This document shows positions 37,001 through 48,164 of a stretch of DNA of 64,000 nucleotides, piece by piece. Origin of the DNA: Chrysaora quinquecirrha (lineage: Eukaryota; Cnidaria; Scyphozoa; Semaeostomeae; Pelagiidae); NCBI GenBank assembly GCA_014526335.1, contig JACTAT010000032.1, positions 10,670,152 to 10,734,151 of the forward strand, in the 5' to 3' direction. The notes beneath the pieces are model-generated. The model was not told the DNA's origin. It saw nothing but the letters and a program-made list of their open reading frames with translations, and ran no database searches. The first letter of the stretch is position 1. Every line of letters starts with the position of its first letter. The position numbers were made by a program, and so were the translations under genes.

Positions 37001-40000
37001 CTGGTCCATAATCGGCTAATATCAGGGGTTTTGGAAAACCTCATTTTTCTCCAAAAATATTTATCCGAAGTTCCCAAATACCTTTAGAATAGTCTCTAAA
37101 GGTAAATAAAGTCTTTTTCGGCGAGGATGGATCGATTTTGGAAGCCCAAAAGCCTTGCCAATTGGCAATTTTCTCCAAAAATAATTATCGAAAATTCCCA
37201 AATACCCTTAGAATAGTCTCTATAGATCGATTTTGGAAGAATAATTTTCTCCAAGAATCACCCAAAAGGCAAGTCTATAGCCTTGCCAACTGGCCAAAAA
37301 TATGCCAAAATCTGGGGCTTTGGAAAACCTCATTATTCTCCAAAATAATTATCAAGGGCCCAAAAGGCAAGTCTATAGCCTTGCCAATTGGCCAAAAATA
37401 TGCCAAAATCTGGGGCTTTGGAAAACCTCATTATTCTCCAAAATAATTATCAAGAATTCCCAATTACCCTTAGAATAGTCTCTAAGTCTATAGCCTTGGC
37501 AACTGGCCAAAAATATGCCAAAATCTGGGGCTTTGGAAAACCTCATTTTTCTCCAAAAATAATTATCGAAAATTCCAAAATACCCTTAGAATAGTCTCTA
37601 TGGATCGATTTTGGAAGAATAAATTTCCCCCCAAATATCGCCAAAAAGGCAAGTCTATAGCCTTGCCAACTGGTCCACAATCGACCAAAATAAGGGGTTT
37701 CGGAAAACGTCATTTTTCTCCAAAAATAATAATCAACAATTCCCAAATACCCCTAGAATAGTCTCTAAGGGTAAATAAAGTCTTTTTCTGTGAGAATGGA
37801 TCGATTTCGGAAGAAAGAATTTTCCCCAAAAAATCGCCAAAAAGGCAAGTCTATAGCCTTGCCAACTGGTCCACAATCGATCAAAATCAGGGGTTTCGGA
37901 AAACGTCATTTTTCTCCAAAAATAATAATCAAAAATTCCCAAATACCCCTAGAATAGTCTCTTAGGGTAAATAAAGTCTTTTTCTGTGAAAATGGATCGA
38001 TTTTGGAAGAAAAAATGTCCCCCAAAAATCGCCAAAAAGGCAAGTCTATATAGCCTTGCCAACTGGTCCACAATCGGCTAAAAGCAGGGGTTTCGGAAAA
38101 CCTCATTATTCTCCAAAAATAATTATCAAAAATTCCCAATTACCCTTAGAATAGTCTCTAAGGGTAAATAAAGTCTTTTTCTTCCAGAATGGATCGATTT
38201 TGGGAGAATAATTTTCTCCAAGAATCGCCCAAAAGGCAAGTCTATAGCCTTGCCAATTGGCCAAAAATAGGCCAAAATCAGGGGTTTCAGAAAACGTCAT
38301 TTTTCTCCAAAAATAATTATCGAAAATTCCCAAATACCCTTAGAATAGTCTCTATGGATCGATTTTGGAAGAAAAAAATTTCTCCAAAAAATCGCCCTAA
38401 GGGCAAGTCTATAGCCTTGCCAACTGGTCCATAATCGGCTAAAATCAGGGGTTTTGGAAAACCTCATTTTTCTCCAAAAATATTTATCCGAAATTCCCAA
38501 ATACCTTTAGAATAGTCTCTAAAGGTAAATAAAGTCTTTTTCTGCGAGGATGGATCGATTTTGGAAGAATAATTTTCTCCAAGAATCGCCCAAAAGGCAA
38601 GTCTATAGCCTTGCCAATTGGCCAAAAATAGGCCAAAATCAGGGGTTTCAGAAAACGTCATTTTTCTCCAAAAATAATTATCGAAAATTCCCAAATACCC
38701 TTAGAATAGTCTCTATGGATCGATTTTGGAAGAATAATTTTCTCCAAGAATCGCCCAAATGGCAAGTCTATAGCCTTGCCAACTGGCCAAAAATATGCCA
38801 AAATCTGGGGCTTTGGAAAACCTCATTATTCTCCAAAAATAATTATCAAGAATTCCCAATTACCCTTAGAATAGTCTCTAAGGGTAAATAAAGCCTTTTT
38901 CTGCGAGAATGGATCGATTTTGGAAGAAAAAATTTTCCCCTAAAAATGGCCCAAAAGGCAAGTCTATAGCCTTGCCAATTGGCCAAAAATATGCCAAAAT
39001 TTGGGGCTTTGGAAAACCTCATTATTCTCCAAAAATAATTATCAAGAATTCCCAATTACCCTTAGAATAGTCTCTAAGGGTAAATAAAGCCTTTTTCTTC
39101 CAGAATGGATCGATTTTGGAAGAATAATTTTCTCCAAGAATCGCCCAAAAGGGAAGTCTATAGCCTTGGCAACTGGCCAAAAATATGCCAAAATCTGGGG
39201 CTTTGGAAAACCTCATTTTTCTCCAAAAATAATTATCGAAAATTCCAAAATACCCTTAGAATAGTCTCTATGGATCGATTTTGGAAGAATAAGTTTCCCC
39301 CCAAATATCGCCAAAAAGGCAAGTCTATAGCCTTGCCAACTGGTCCACAATCGACCAAAATCAGGGGTTTCGGAAAACGTCATTTTTCTCCAAAAATAAT
39401 AATCAAAAATTCCCAAATACCCCTAAAATAGTCTCTAAGGGTAAATAAAGTCTTTTTCTGCGAGAATGGATCGATTTTGGAAGAAAAGATTTTCCCCTAA
39501 AAATGGCCCAAAAGGCAAGTCTATAGCCTTGCCAATTGGCCAAAAATAGGCCAAAATCAGGGGTTTCAGAAAATGTCATTTTTCTCCAAAAATAATTATC
39601 GAAAATTCCCAAATACCCTTAGAATAGTCTCTATGGATCGATTTTGGAAGAAAAAATTTCTCCAAAATATCGCCCAAAAGGCAAAGTCTATAGCTTTGCC
39701 AACTGGTCCACAACCGGCTAACATCAGGGGTTCCGGAAAACCTCATTTTTCTCCGCAAACAATTAGTGAAAACTCCCAAATACCCTTACAATAGTCTCTA
39801 AGGGTAAATAAAGTCTTTTTCTGCCGGAATGGATTGATTTGGAAGAAAAAATTTCCCCCAAAAATTGCCCAAAAGGCAAGTCTATAGCCTTGCCAGATGG
39901 CAAAAAATCGGCCAAAATCAGGGGTTTCGGAAAACCTTATTTTTCTCCAAAAATATTTATCAAAAATTTTCCAATACCCTTAGAATAGTCTCTAAGGGTA

Positions 40001-40600
40001 AATAAAGTCTTTTCTGCTAGAATGGATCGATTTTGGACGAAAAAAATTTCCCCAAAGTATCGCCCAAAAGGTAAGTCTCTAGCCTTGCCAACTGACCAAA
40101 AATAGGCCAAAATCAGGGGTTTCGGAAACCTCATTTTTCTCCAAAAACATTTATCAAAAATTCCCAAATAGCCTTAGAATGGTCTCTAAGGGTAAATAAA
40201 TTCTTTTTCTGCGAGAATGGATCGATTCTCGAAGAAAAAATTTTCCCCAAAAATCGCCCAAAAGGCAAGTCTGTAGCCTTGCCAGTTTTGGAAAACCTTA
40301 TTTTTCTCAAAAAATCATTATCAAAGATTCTCAAGTACCCTTAGAATAGTCTCTAAGGGTAAATAAAGTCTTTTTCTACCAGAATGGATCGATTTTTGAA
40401 GAAAAAATGTTCCCCCAATAATCACCCAAAAGGCTAGTCTATAGCCTTGCCAAATGGCCAAAAATCAGCGAAAATCAGGGGTTTTTAAACATAGCTCTGT
40501 TCATTAAAAAATAATCATCGAATACTGCCAAATACCCTTAGAATAGTCTCTAGAAGATAAAGAAAGTGTTCTTCTATCGGAATGGGTCGATTTTGGGTCT
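28026..40600. repeat. Satellite array, about 198-bp monomers (left block)
   Basis: Roughly 64 tandem monomers are marked by AATGGATCGATTTTGG, AAGTCTATAGCCTTGCC and GGAAAACCTCATTTTTCTCC. Early monomers recur at 197-199 bp; later ones include shortened versions lacking about 35 bp. Each monomer contains a potential hairpin with arms TACCCTTAGA and TCTAAGGGTA. Higher-order copies exist: 977 bp (31,869 against 32,846) and 3,087 bp (for example 35,102 to 38,189). Minus-strand ORFs of 60-123 residues arise because 198 is divisible by three; they break irregularly and look non-coding. Confidence 0.97.
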
Positions 40601-40774
40601 GAAATCATTGGTTTTAAAACTCCTTTTCCTTATTCAATATGTCTTCAAATATGGTCTTCTAAGATTCTAATAAGTCGTTTTAGGTATATTAGGCTATAAC
40701 AAACCTGTTTTAGTCCCTTAGTGATAATATGAGCGTGAAAACAATGGATTTTCTTTAGAGAGATGGAGGTTGCT

Positions 40775-40912
40775 GCATTTCAATCCACATCTGGGATAAA
40801 TTTCGCCCTTTTCAAGTGTTTTTGTCTGTTTCTGACGTTTATGCTCTGAGGAATGGCAGACGGAAAAGGCTTTTAGGTATGTCCAGAAGTGTTTCGTTGT
40901 TTTTCGCAATTA
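40775..40912 (+). repeat. Dispersed family R1, copy 4 (left arm)
   Basis: Contains GCATTTCAATCCACATCTGG, TCTGTTTCTGACGTTTATGC and CTCTGAGGAATGGCAGACGG. The partner copy in the right arm is at 59,563-59,690. Confidence 0.7.
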
Positions 40913-41064
40913 TGCAATGTATATAGGCATTTTCATAAGGAGACATAATGGTATCATATACTTACATAGTTTAACTATTATACTTGCATAATACAACAGC
41001 TATCGAAAATGTACATATTTATTATATTTGAAAAAGTGATTCGGAGGAAGCATTATCTATGTGC

Positions 41065-41229
41065 ATTATCTTTAAGAAACCAAGCTAAAGTCTCACTAGT
41101 AAAAGTTTCTTAAATCTTCTATGGTTTTCTATTGTTTTAAGAGACAAAATAACAAAAGAAAATATTGTAATTTGCCAGAAACCTTACTAGTGGGTTTCTT
41201 ATAAAACAGTATCTTATAGAAAAAATGTG
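41065..41229. mobile_element. MITE, ATAAGAAAC family (element E, left arm)
   Basis: The right end, read inverted, is CACATTTTTTCTATAAG followed by a second TTATAAGAAACCC, next to TA at 41230-41231. The left end has TTTAAGAAACC but its exact border is unclear. The right-arm counterpart is near 59,242-59,406. Confidence 0.5.
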
Positions 41230-42350
41230 TAGGAACATAAATGATAAAAGTTCAGTTGATCTTAAACACATTTTAACGTTCGCTTTTGCTTCCAGGCATT
41301 GAAATCTAAGCTAGACTATGAACATATTTCCATTATTTCTTCTGTCTCTCCTCTCTTGTGCACTTGGTTGTAATACAATGGATTTTGCTAGAAACAGAAG
41401 ATAAACAATGATGAAGATAAAAAAATAACGCTAGGAATATAAGGTACAATACATTTTTAAAATAGTGCAACGGTTTCAGGGATATAATTTCTGTTTGTAT
41501 GTACTGTTCAGTAACTGAAGCAATGGTTAATGGCTAGATAACTTTGGCAGTACAGACAAACAAAAGTTGGAAACAGAACAGGATAACAGGTGGCTTTGTC
41601 AATTTTCTTTGGACATCTCATTTGGACCCCCAGAACGGGTCCTTTCTCCCCCAACCACATGCAGACAAGGGGTTTTTGCAAAAACAAGAGATGCAAGGGT
41701 GTAAAGATTTTAGAGGAGTGAAACGCCCCTCATTCAGTACGATGAATAGGATTCAATTATTATCATTTTGAAATGAATTGATTTCAGTCGATGCTTCATG
41801 CTGTTAGATCTTCGCCATGGATCGTCTTCATTTTGCTTTCCCTCTCAGTCAAATCCCAGTCACCATGGTCGATTTCTCTGCATTCAGTAGAGAGCAATAA
41901 TCATTTGCACAGCTCTTCAACCAATCTTTTATCGCTGCTCAATTAAACTCTCACCTTCCTATGGATTCATAGAGATGTATTAATTGTTGCATTATAAATC
42001 ATTGTTGCAACCTTGTAGGTATCAAGCTAGAGGGCTAGAGCAAGAGTATCAGCGGCTTCTTGCTCTTTCAGATACAGTACAATGCCATAACGTAACCAGG
42101 GGTGGAGCAACAAATAATTTTTAGGGGGGCACAGAGTTAAAATTTGCCCACAGAAGGGCGTGGCTTTTGTAGCCACACCCATTTTTCATTTTGGTTTTTC
42201 CGATAATCAACATGAAATCCAATTTGAAAAACAAGACTCCCTTAACTTTTTGTTCAAGAATCTAACTTTTTTCTTTTTTGTTTGCGTTTTAATTTAATGG
42301 AACATCTATTATTGTCGGGTTTATTGTAACCGAGTTTCTACGCATTTTAT

Positions 42351-42606
42351 TGAAAAGTGCCGCACAAGAGAAATCCCAAATCTCCAGACCGATATCATCA
42401 TTTTCCGAAAAAACCTTCTTTGTACCGACGTTTGCAACATTGGGGGGGGGTACAGCACCCCTTGTACCCCCCTTTGGCGACGCCCCTGGACGTAACTGAA
42501 TTTATCAAACTTATTCTTGGCTTTCAGAACAACAACAACAACAACAGCATGCAACAACAACAGCAACAACAATACAACAACAACAACAAATATGACGTTG
42601 AACTGA
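42351..42606. repeat. Left-arm-only segment with CAA microsatellite
   Basis: The right arm lacks these roughly 250 bp: its sequence passes from the ACGCATTTTATT side directly to TTCAAAATTTTC near 58,120-58,140. The segment includes a G-run followed by TACAGCACCCCTTGTACCCC and a CAA/CAG tract at about 42,528-42,591. Confidence 0.7.
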
Positions 42607-42756
42607 TCCTTCAAAATTTGCTAAAACTAGGCTTAAAAAGTTTTTGCTGCTTTTTTGAAAAGATTGCGCAGCCGCAGAGAAAGTGCGCCAAAATCGAATT
42701 AGTGTATGCGATGCACTTCCCTGGGTTCCAGAGCCTCAAATAGGGTTGGGCGAAAA

Positions 42757-42829
42757 GGAGAAAGAAAGGAAAAAAGATTAAGAAAAATAGTATTTTTCTT
42801 AAATTTTTTTTCCTTTCTTTCTTTTTTCG
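42757..42829. repeat. Purine/pyrimidine inverted repeat at the site of an arm-specific deletion or insertion
   Basis: The centre is a perfect palindrome of AAGAAAAATA, G and TATTTTTCTT, continued outward by GAAAGAAAGGAAAAAA against TTTTTTTTCCTTTCTTTC. The right arm has about 2.8 kb (55,150-58,010) at this point instead. Confidence 0.7.
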
Positions 42830-43135
42830 ACTCTAGACGGTGACACCCCCCCCTTGAAAAATTTTGTTGGGACGGCCCTGCTTGCTCCCTTTTGATTTTG
42901 GCCATGTTCCCTTGTTCTCTGGATACATTTCCCATCTTTCGAACCCCTAAACGACCCTCAGTAAAAGTAACTACCCTTCAGGTGGATGTGTAACTGTAAG
43001 AATTTACCACCATCTGAGAGTTACAGTAATTTGAAAATCGAAGCTTTTGCCCCTTTTAGACCTGACTGGACCCCTGTCAGGCTTCAATGGGAGCACCCTT
43101 GTGCGGTTTCTTGTTTCTGATTCTTTGCTATGATA

Positions 43136-43513
43136 CACTCATTTTTTTTATAAGAAACCCGTTTATAAGAAACTCAGTACTGAGATCAATATTGGTTAAG
43201 AAACTTTCAGTACTCGACCAAAAATGGTAAGAAACTCGCAGGTCTCAAGAATCTTTAGAATTAGAAATAAAACATCGAAAAACAAACTTTTGTTGCATCA
43301 TAAGTGTCTATTTTGACAGAAAAAAACAGCTGATGTAAACGTGAATTGTATTGCTTCTTTTATTTGTAGAATTTCAGTGTCAATTGCCCGTTTTGGCGCT
43401 TAAAAATTTTGATTCTAAGAAACTGCTAAGAAACTTTCAGTACCAAATTTGTCCCAAAACTAAGAAACTTTGAGTACTGACCAAAAATCTTAGTTTCTTA
43501 AAAAAAAAGAGTG
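43136..43513. mobile_element. MITE, ATAAGAAAC family (element A, left arm)
   Basis: The element begins CACTCATTTTTTTTATAAG after TA (43134-43135) and ends with the inverted CACTCTTTTTTTTTAAG before TA (43514-43515). TAAGAAAC occurs about eight times, including a terminal pair spaced 15 bp apart. It lies about 100 bp upstream of a TATA box. The right arm has the same insertion. Confidence 0.85.
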
Positions 43514-43610
43514 TAGCGGCGGCGGCTTTGGGGCTCGGGCTCGACTTCTTCATGACTCTCTTTCGTCTCAATGCACACGCAGTGCTCAAGCGTTGCGGCT
43601 TTGCAACTAG

Positions 43611-43618
43611 TATATAAG
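43611..43618 (+). promoter_or_regulatory. TATA box of an unrecognised gene (left arm)
   Basis: TATATAAG is preceded by a GC-rich stretch (GCGGCGGCGGC at about 43,516) and followed by about 125 bp of leader to the ATG at 43,742. The segment from here to the ATG shows no differences from the right arm that I could find. Confidence 0.5.
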
Positions 43619-43741
43619 ACCCGATGGTTGAAAGATAATGTAATATTAGTCACACTCGTTTGTCATTTTCTAGCAGTGTTCCAAAAGATTGCATCAATTT
43701 ACGTGATCTGTTGAAAGCTTCGTAGAGTATCAATTTTGGAA

Positions 43742-43837
43742 ATGGCGAACACAATGCTACAGCAAAGTTCATTTTCATCGAATTCTGCAGCAAAATTGAG
43801 CTCGTTTCTCTTCGGTTCAAGCAACTCTGAACGACAG
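43742..43837 (+). CDS. Candidate first coding exon of an unrecognised gene (left arm)
   Basis: An ATG in favourable context (GGAAATGG) opens 32 codons, MANTMLQQSSFSSNSAAKLS onward, rich in Ser, ending ...NSERQ at a CAG/GTAGGA donor. All 96 bases are identical in the right arm, while downstream sequence shows substitutions and indels. A TATA box stands about 125 bp upstream. I do not recognise the protein, and the obvious next acceptor (about 44,031) opens a frame in this arm that is stopped in the other, so exon 2 is unresolved. A conserved non-coding first exon is possible. Confidence 0.4.
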
Positions 43838-45986
43838 GTAGGATCTAGAACATGTTAATTGATATAATTGGTAAACTTTCTGAATACCATTAGCTACTGT
43901 GTTCCCTTATACCAGCAAAGATCGTGAATTTCTTAAGATATAGATACTGCAGTAGGGAGCTTTCTAGATGAGTCTTGAAGCTCGTAACTAACTCTACTTT
44001 ATTTATTTTTTATCATCTTTGTGAAACAACAGGCTGACAGGGTTAGACTTTATTTCATCTCTGTAATTACGAAAGTTCAATGCGAAAGTGTATTTACACC
44101 TCACTCGAGCTTCGTCAGCCCTGGCTTTGGTTTCAGTTGCATCAGGTATTCCTAAACAATTTTCCATCTAGAAATTTAACTCGAAAATTCTCGCCAAAAA
44201 CAGAATATTTTATCCTTAAACCACATAATTTCTAGACAACAAAGAGAACAATTTTAAGTTAAAATGCAGAGCGAACATTGCCAACATTCCTATTTTAACC
44301 AAACATTTACACCTTTATCAAACAAAACACATTATCGTTATGCCTAAAGCATAATTCTCCAAAAATCTCTAAAAATCCACTCGTTCTCCGAAATCTAAAA
44401 ATTTTCTCCCGTTTTGGTCGAGTCATGTTTTTTTATTATAAACATTCTCTAATAGCTAAAAAAACAATACTTAAGAATTCGTAATTATCCTTTTAAAAAT
44501 ATTTTAAAGTTATCCAAAATTGACTCATGCTAATGCCTTTTGCTGAGTTGTGACATTTTTGCGCTTTCTGGTTTTGTTTTGTTTTTTTTTTCACAAAAAG
44601 ATTCGATTTTTTGGAGAGGCACATTTCTCGAGGAGGAGAGGTCACCCTTCTGTTTTCATGTTAACAAATTTTGAATCCAGCAAAGTGTCAAGTGACACCT
44701 TTTATCCCTTTATCCTTCTTTTCAACATGATCAGACAGAGCGAAAGATGACCAAAAAATTTAATACAAAAACGAAATTTCACCATCATTTTCACTTTCAT
44801 ACTTGAATACTTGACTAAAACCTCAACTAAAGCTTATTCTTAACTTTTCATCCTAAAACTGATTCCAAAACGAAATAAATTCTTACTTCTTTTTGCGTCA
44901 TTTCCAAAATGAATGTTTGTGTCTATAAAAACAAATTCTATTCTATTTCGTCTTAACTTTTAAAAGAATAGGCTAAAAACTCAAAATCCCATGTTATTAT
45001 TGCCGACACATTTATGTAACTTTTAATTAATTAATTTATTTATTAACTTATATTTATTTCTCTATTTATTTACTTGTCTATTTACACTTTTTTTGCAAAG
45101 AATCCTTAATCTAGACACTTATAAAATTTTAAGAAAACTTATAGAACTACATCGATAGAATTGACAATCCTCTGATATTCAAATTTTCATAAAAACTGGT
45201 AATTTCTTCATTTCAAATATTAAAGTCACGACAACAGCTGTCTGTCTCAACGTATTTTTCACCTCAAATCAGCTTGTGGCAACTTCAAAAAGTTTTAATA
45301 TGTTACTAAAACTTAATTCATAAAATTAATCCTCGTAAAAAGCAGGGAATTTCTCAGAGCTCTATTATTATTTCAAAAATAATAGGATTGCTTTCTTCTT
45401 TAATAATATCGCAGTGCAACCGAGTCTCTTTTAACAAATAAGGGAACGAAAGTTTAAGAAATTCTTTAAGACAAGCCCAAATTCTTAAGAGGTGATCATC
45501 AGCTGATTATGGATATGTGATACTGTAAATTCAAACTTCGCTTCAAAACACTCTTGCATGTCGCTATCACACCCATATGTTTTATGCATCAGACCCCATC
45601 TTGCCGCTGCCTGAGAAAATCACACGTTGAAACATTCTTCGTGAATGACCTAAGCCCCACACAACTAAATTCTGCTCTACAATAAAAGCTGTCATTATAT
45701 ACATTACATTTATGACCTACTACCTTTGCTTCGCAAAAGACATTTCACGATAGATTATGTCATCTAAGATATATGGTCTACAAAGTTAGGCGTCAGTAAA
45801 TTAGTCTTTGTTTAGTTGATTGCTGCTTGCAATATAGCAACACAGTTGAACATTGGATTCTAACTTGGAATCTTCAGCTAAATTCTATTGGCTACCTCAT
45901 TGTATCATGTAAGTTGCCTGGCCTTCAAAACACAATAACAATCCAACTTCACGTTTCCGATTGGTGCATTTCGATCTACATCTAGG
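43838..45986. other. Left-arm sequence without recognisable gene
   Basis: AT-rich DNA conserved with the right arm (51,012-54,145). No convincing further exon, RNA gene or element is seen. The ORF near 44,550 has a 5-bp difference between arms and is not kept open. It contains the empty sites for right-arm elements at 45,107-45,108 and 45,666-45,668, and an R1 5' fragment at 45,914-45,986. Confidence 0.6.
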
Positions 45987-46250
45987 CACCGTATTTCCTC
46001 CATTAAGCGCCTAGGGCGCTTGTTTAAAATCCGTCTCAAAGACGAGAAATTATTTAGAAATTTATGAATAAACTAACGTCCTTGCGAAAACTAAGTTTTG
46101 CAGCAACGAGCCAAAATTTTCTCCTGATTACTCCCTTCAAGGGCTTGAACATGCACTATTTTCAGGGTTTCCAGGGGCCAACCTTATGGGTAGCTCAGTT
46201 CGAAAGGGCGTTTATTCAAGGGAGGGCGTTAATTCTAGGAAGAACGGTAT
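45987..46250. mobile_element. Non-autonomous element with ACCGTATTTCC termini (element H, left arm)
   Basis: The left end ACCGTATTTCCTCCATTAAG and the right end, read inverted, ACCGTTCTTCCTAGAATTAA form imperfect terminal repeats followed by CGCC words (GCGCCTAGGGCGC; GGGCGTTTATTC). This resembles ACGGTATTTCC elements common in invertebrate genomes. A 77-residue ORF here also exists in the right arm but looks fortuitous. Confidence 0.55.
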
Positions 46251-46754
46251 ACATTTCGTCGTGGAAGTCATTGTTTGTCCATCTTTCACGTTTATAGAGG
46301 AGTGGCAAACAATAAAAGCCTTCAGTATGTTATTTTCACTTAAATTTGGAATTTGAAGCTTTGTTAGTCTCTAACCCTCAAAGACTATCCTTCATAAATT
46401 CATGCAAAATTCAAAGTAAATAGGCCAATGTGGCATTTCAAGGATTTTAACTTCATAATAATGATTTACGATTATTCCTCATCATATTTTAAATGAATAA
46501 TTTAGTCGACTATATACAATATACCAAATAATAGCCCAATGTTCTCTAATATAACCACAATTACCCCTTAACTTCATTCTAGTTCGCCTAGTTCACAGAA
46601 TTTTGCTATGGTCATTAATGTTTATTTACTCCTAATTTCCTGGTGGCCAGCTGGCCGACAGAACTTGGACATTATTGACATTAAAAAATGACCATTAGCA
46701 TAAATAGCATTGCATTCTGAAGGCATTAAGATGCCTCTTAGGCGGCATTTGAGG

Positions 46755-47063
46755 AGGGGGGCTTTGGGATTTCACGGGTTGCGGGTTTGGCCGATTTCGG
46801 CCTCGGGTTTTCGGGTTTTCTTAAAAAATCGTGCGGGTTTTCGGGTCAAGTTTATTTAACGGGCAACAGGTTTTGCCATTTTTCTAGTCCGGGTTTCGGG
46901 TATTGTCGTAAAAATGTGCAGGTTTTCGGGTTTCAACCTGAAAAAGGATGTCAATGGGTAAACTTCTAAAAACAGTTGTCGAAACTAAGGTCATCCGGGT
47001 TTTCGGGTTTGTCCCAATTTTCTTCCGGGTTTTCGGGTTTTGATACCCCCCAAAGCCCCCCTC
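46755..47063. mobile_element. 309-bp MITE with AGGGGGGCTTTGGG ends and CGGGTTTT words (element G, left arm only)
   Basis: Termini AGGGGGGCTTTGGG and CCCAAAGCCCCCCT are inverted, and TTTGAGG flanks both sides (46748-46754, 47064-47070). The right arm shows the uninterrupted site CATTCGAGGTAA near 50,250. The word CGGGTTTTCGGGTTT recurs throughout. A 7- or 8-bp duplication suggests hAT-type mobilisation. Confidence 0.8.
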
Positions 47064-48164
47064 TTTGAGGTAACGACTCTGTGTCTATACAAATTATGAA
47101 ATCGAAACACTATTCACTCTTTCTTGCCAGCAGCTACCTACCCTGTTTGCAAGAGCCCAAAAGGATCACGGGGAGTTACGGGACAATAAGAAACATAGCA
47201 GGGGGAAAGAGGTTATCCGAATATTATCTATCTTTTCGTATTTTCCTTCTCCTGCGGCTCTTTGTGACTCTTTGCGGCTCTGAGTGCCAAGGGTAGGAAG
47301 CAACTATAGTCAAGTGTTTTGACTTAGGATAGGGATGAGGGATAAGGATAAGGGAAACTGTTTGTTGGAAAACTGTTAGAGATATGGAATATTTGGACCC
47401 ATCCCTAGCGGAACCTCAATCCTGAAGTTTCTTAGCTGTTCAAAATTTGAATACGGAATGACATCTTGCTTCAAATTCCAAGCCTAAATGATTATTCAAG
47501 CTCACAGCAATCCAATACCAGTAGGTGCATAAGTCAAGGGTTTATGAAGATCTGTAACCATTCTTCAATTTGCAAGAGTCACTTTACTTTCGCGAGGCTA
47601 CTTGTTTGGTTGGCGAAACATCAATCAACATCGCCTGTGAATCGCTTCTACAATTCAAGAAACCTGCTTCGTGAAGCAAGTAGAAGCTATGAAGCGAATC
47701 TAAAAAGTGATGCAGAAATGTATTTGCCAGAAAACAGCACTCTTGGCGACTTGTAAGGAGAAAATATCGTGCTATCAATCTTCCCAAAACATAGGCCAAA
47801 AGAGGCAATGAACGTTACATAGAGAGGCAATGAAGTTACATAGAGAAACTGAAAATATGTTTCACGGTGACTTAAAAAGTTGCAAAATACAACGTTCCTG
47901 TAGACTGAAGATAAATTTCTATTCTAATGCGAACACGCTCTTATGGACCAAAACACCAGAGTCTGATGACAAGACTACCTACAAGCTACTTCAATGAAAA
48001 TTTCGTATTAGAAACCAGTACAGAGATAGTGCTGCCACTACTCAATACAGAATTATAAATGTCTATCGTTCACAAAGTTTCAAACTACATCTGCTTCTTG
48101 AGATTATTTGCTTTTCCAGTTCATGCTCATGTCTGCTGAATGGTAAAATGTTCATGAAGATGTA

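Larger units (their letters stand above)
40450..48164 (+). repeat. Left arm of large inverted repeat
   Basis: This sequence reappears in reverse complement at about 49,309-59,960. Anchors: 40,560 with 59,890, 43,530 with 54,450 (GGCTCGGGCTCGACTTC) and 48,150 with 49,325. In one 180-bp comparison (46,555-46,735) I count four substitutions. Insertions differ between arms. The arm ends exactly at a 500-N gap, so it may be one haplotype of the locus on contig 3 rather than a true palindrome. Confidence 0.9.

Noticed and set aside
28467..40334. Dozens of similar 60-123-residue minus-strand ORFs (MGIFDNYFWRKM type)
   Set aside because: They follow the 198-bp satellite period (66 codons), are broken at irregular points, differ by frameshifts, and their reverse strand is equally open. 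No start, splice or codon-selection signal supports coding.
28026..40600. CRISPR-like array
   Set aside because: Whole monomers repeat head-to-tail without unique spacers, and the context is eukaryotic.
43996..44146. Second exon for the unknown arm gene (acceptor AACAACAG at about 44,031)
   Set aside because: The left-arm frame is open, but the right-arm copy has an insertion and an in-frame stop, so coding is not supported.
46064..46297. 77-residue ORF conserved in both arms (MNKLTSLRKLS type)
   Set aside because: It lies within the terminal-repeat element H; the right-arm copy differs in length and sequence. Open frame by descent is sufficient.
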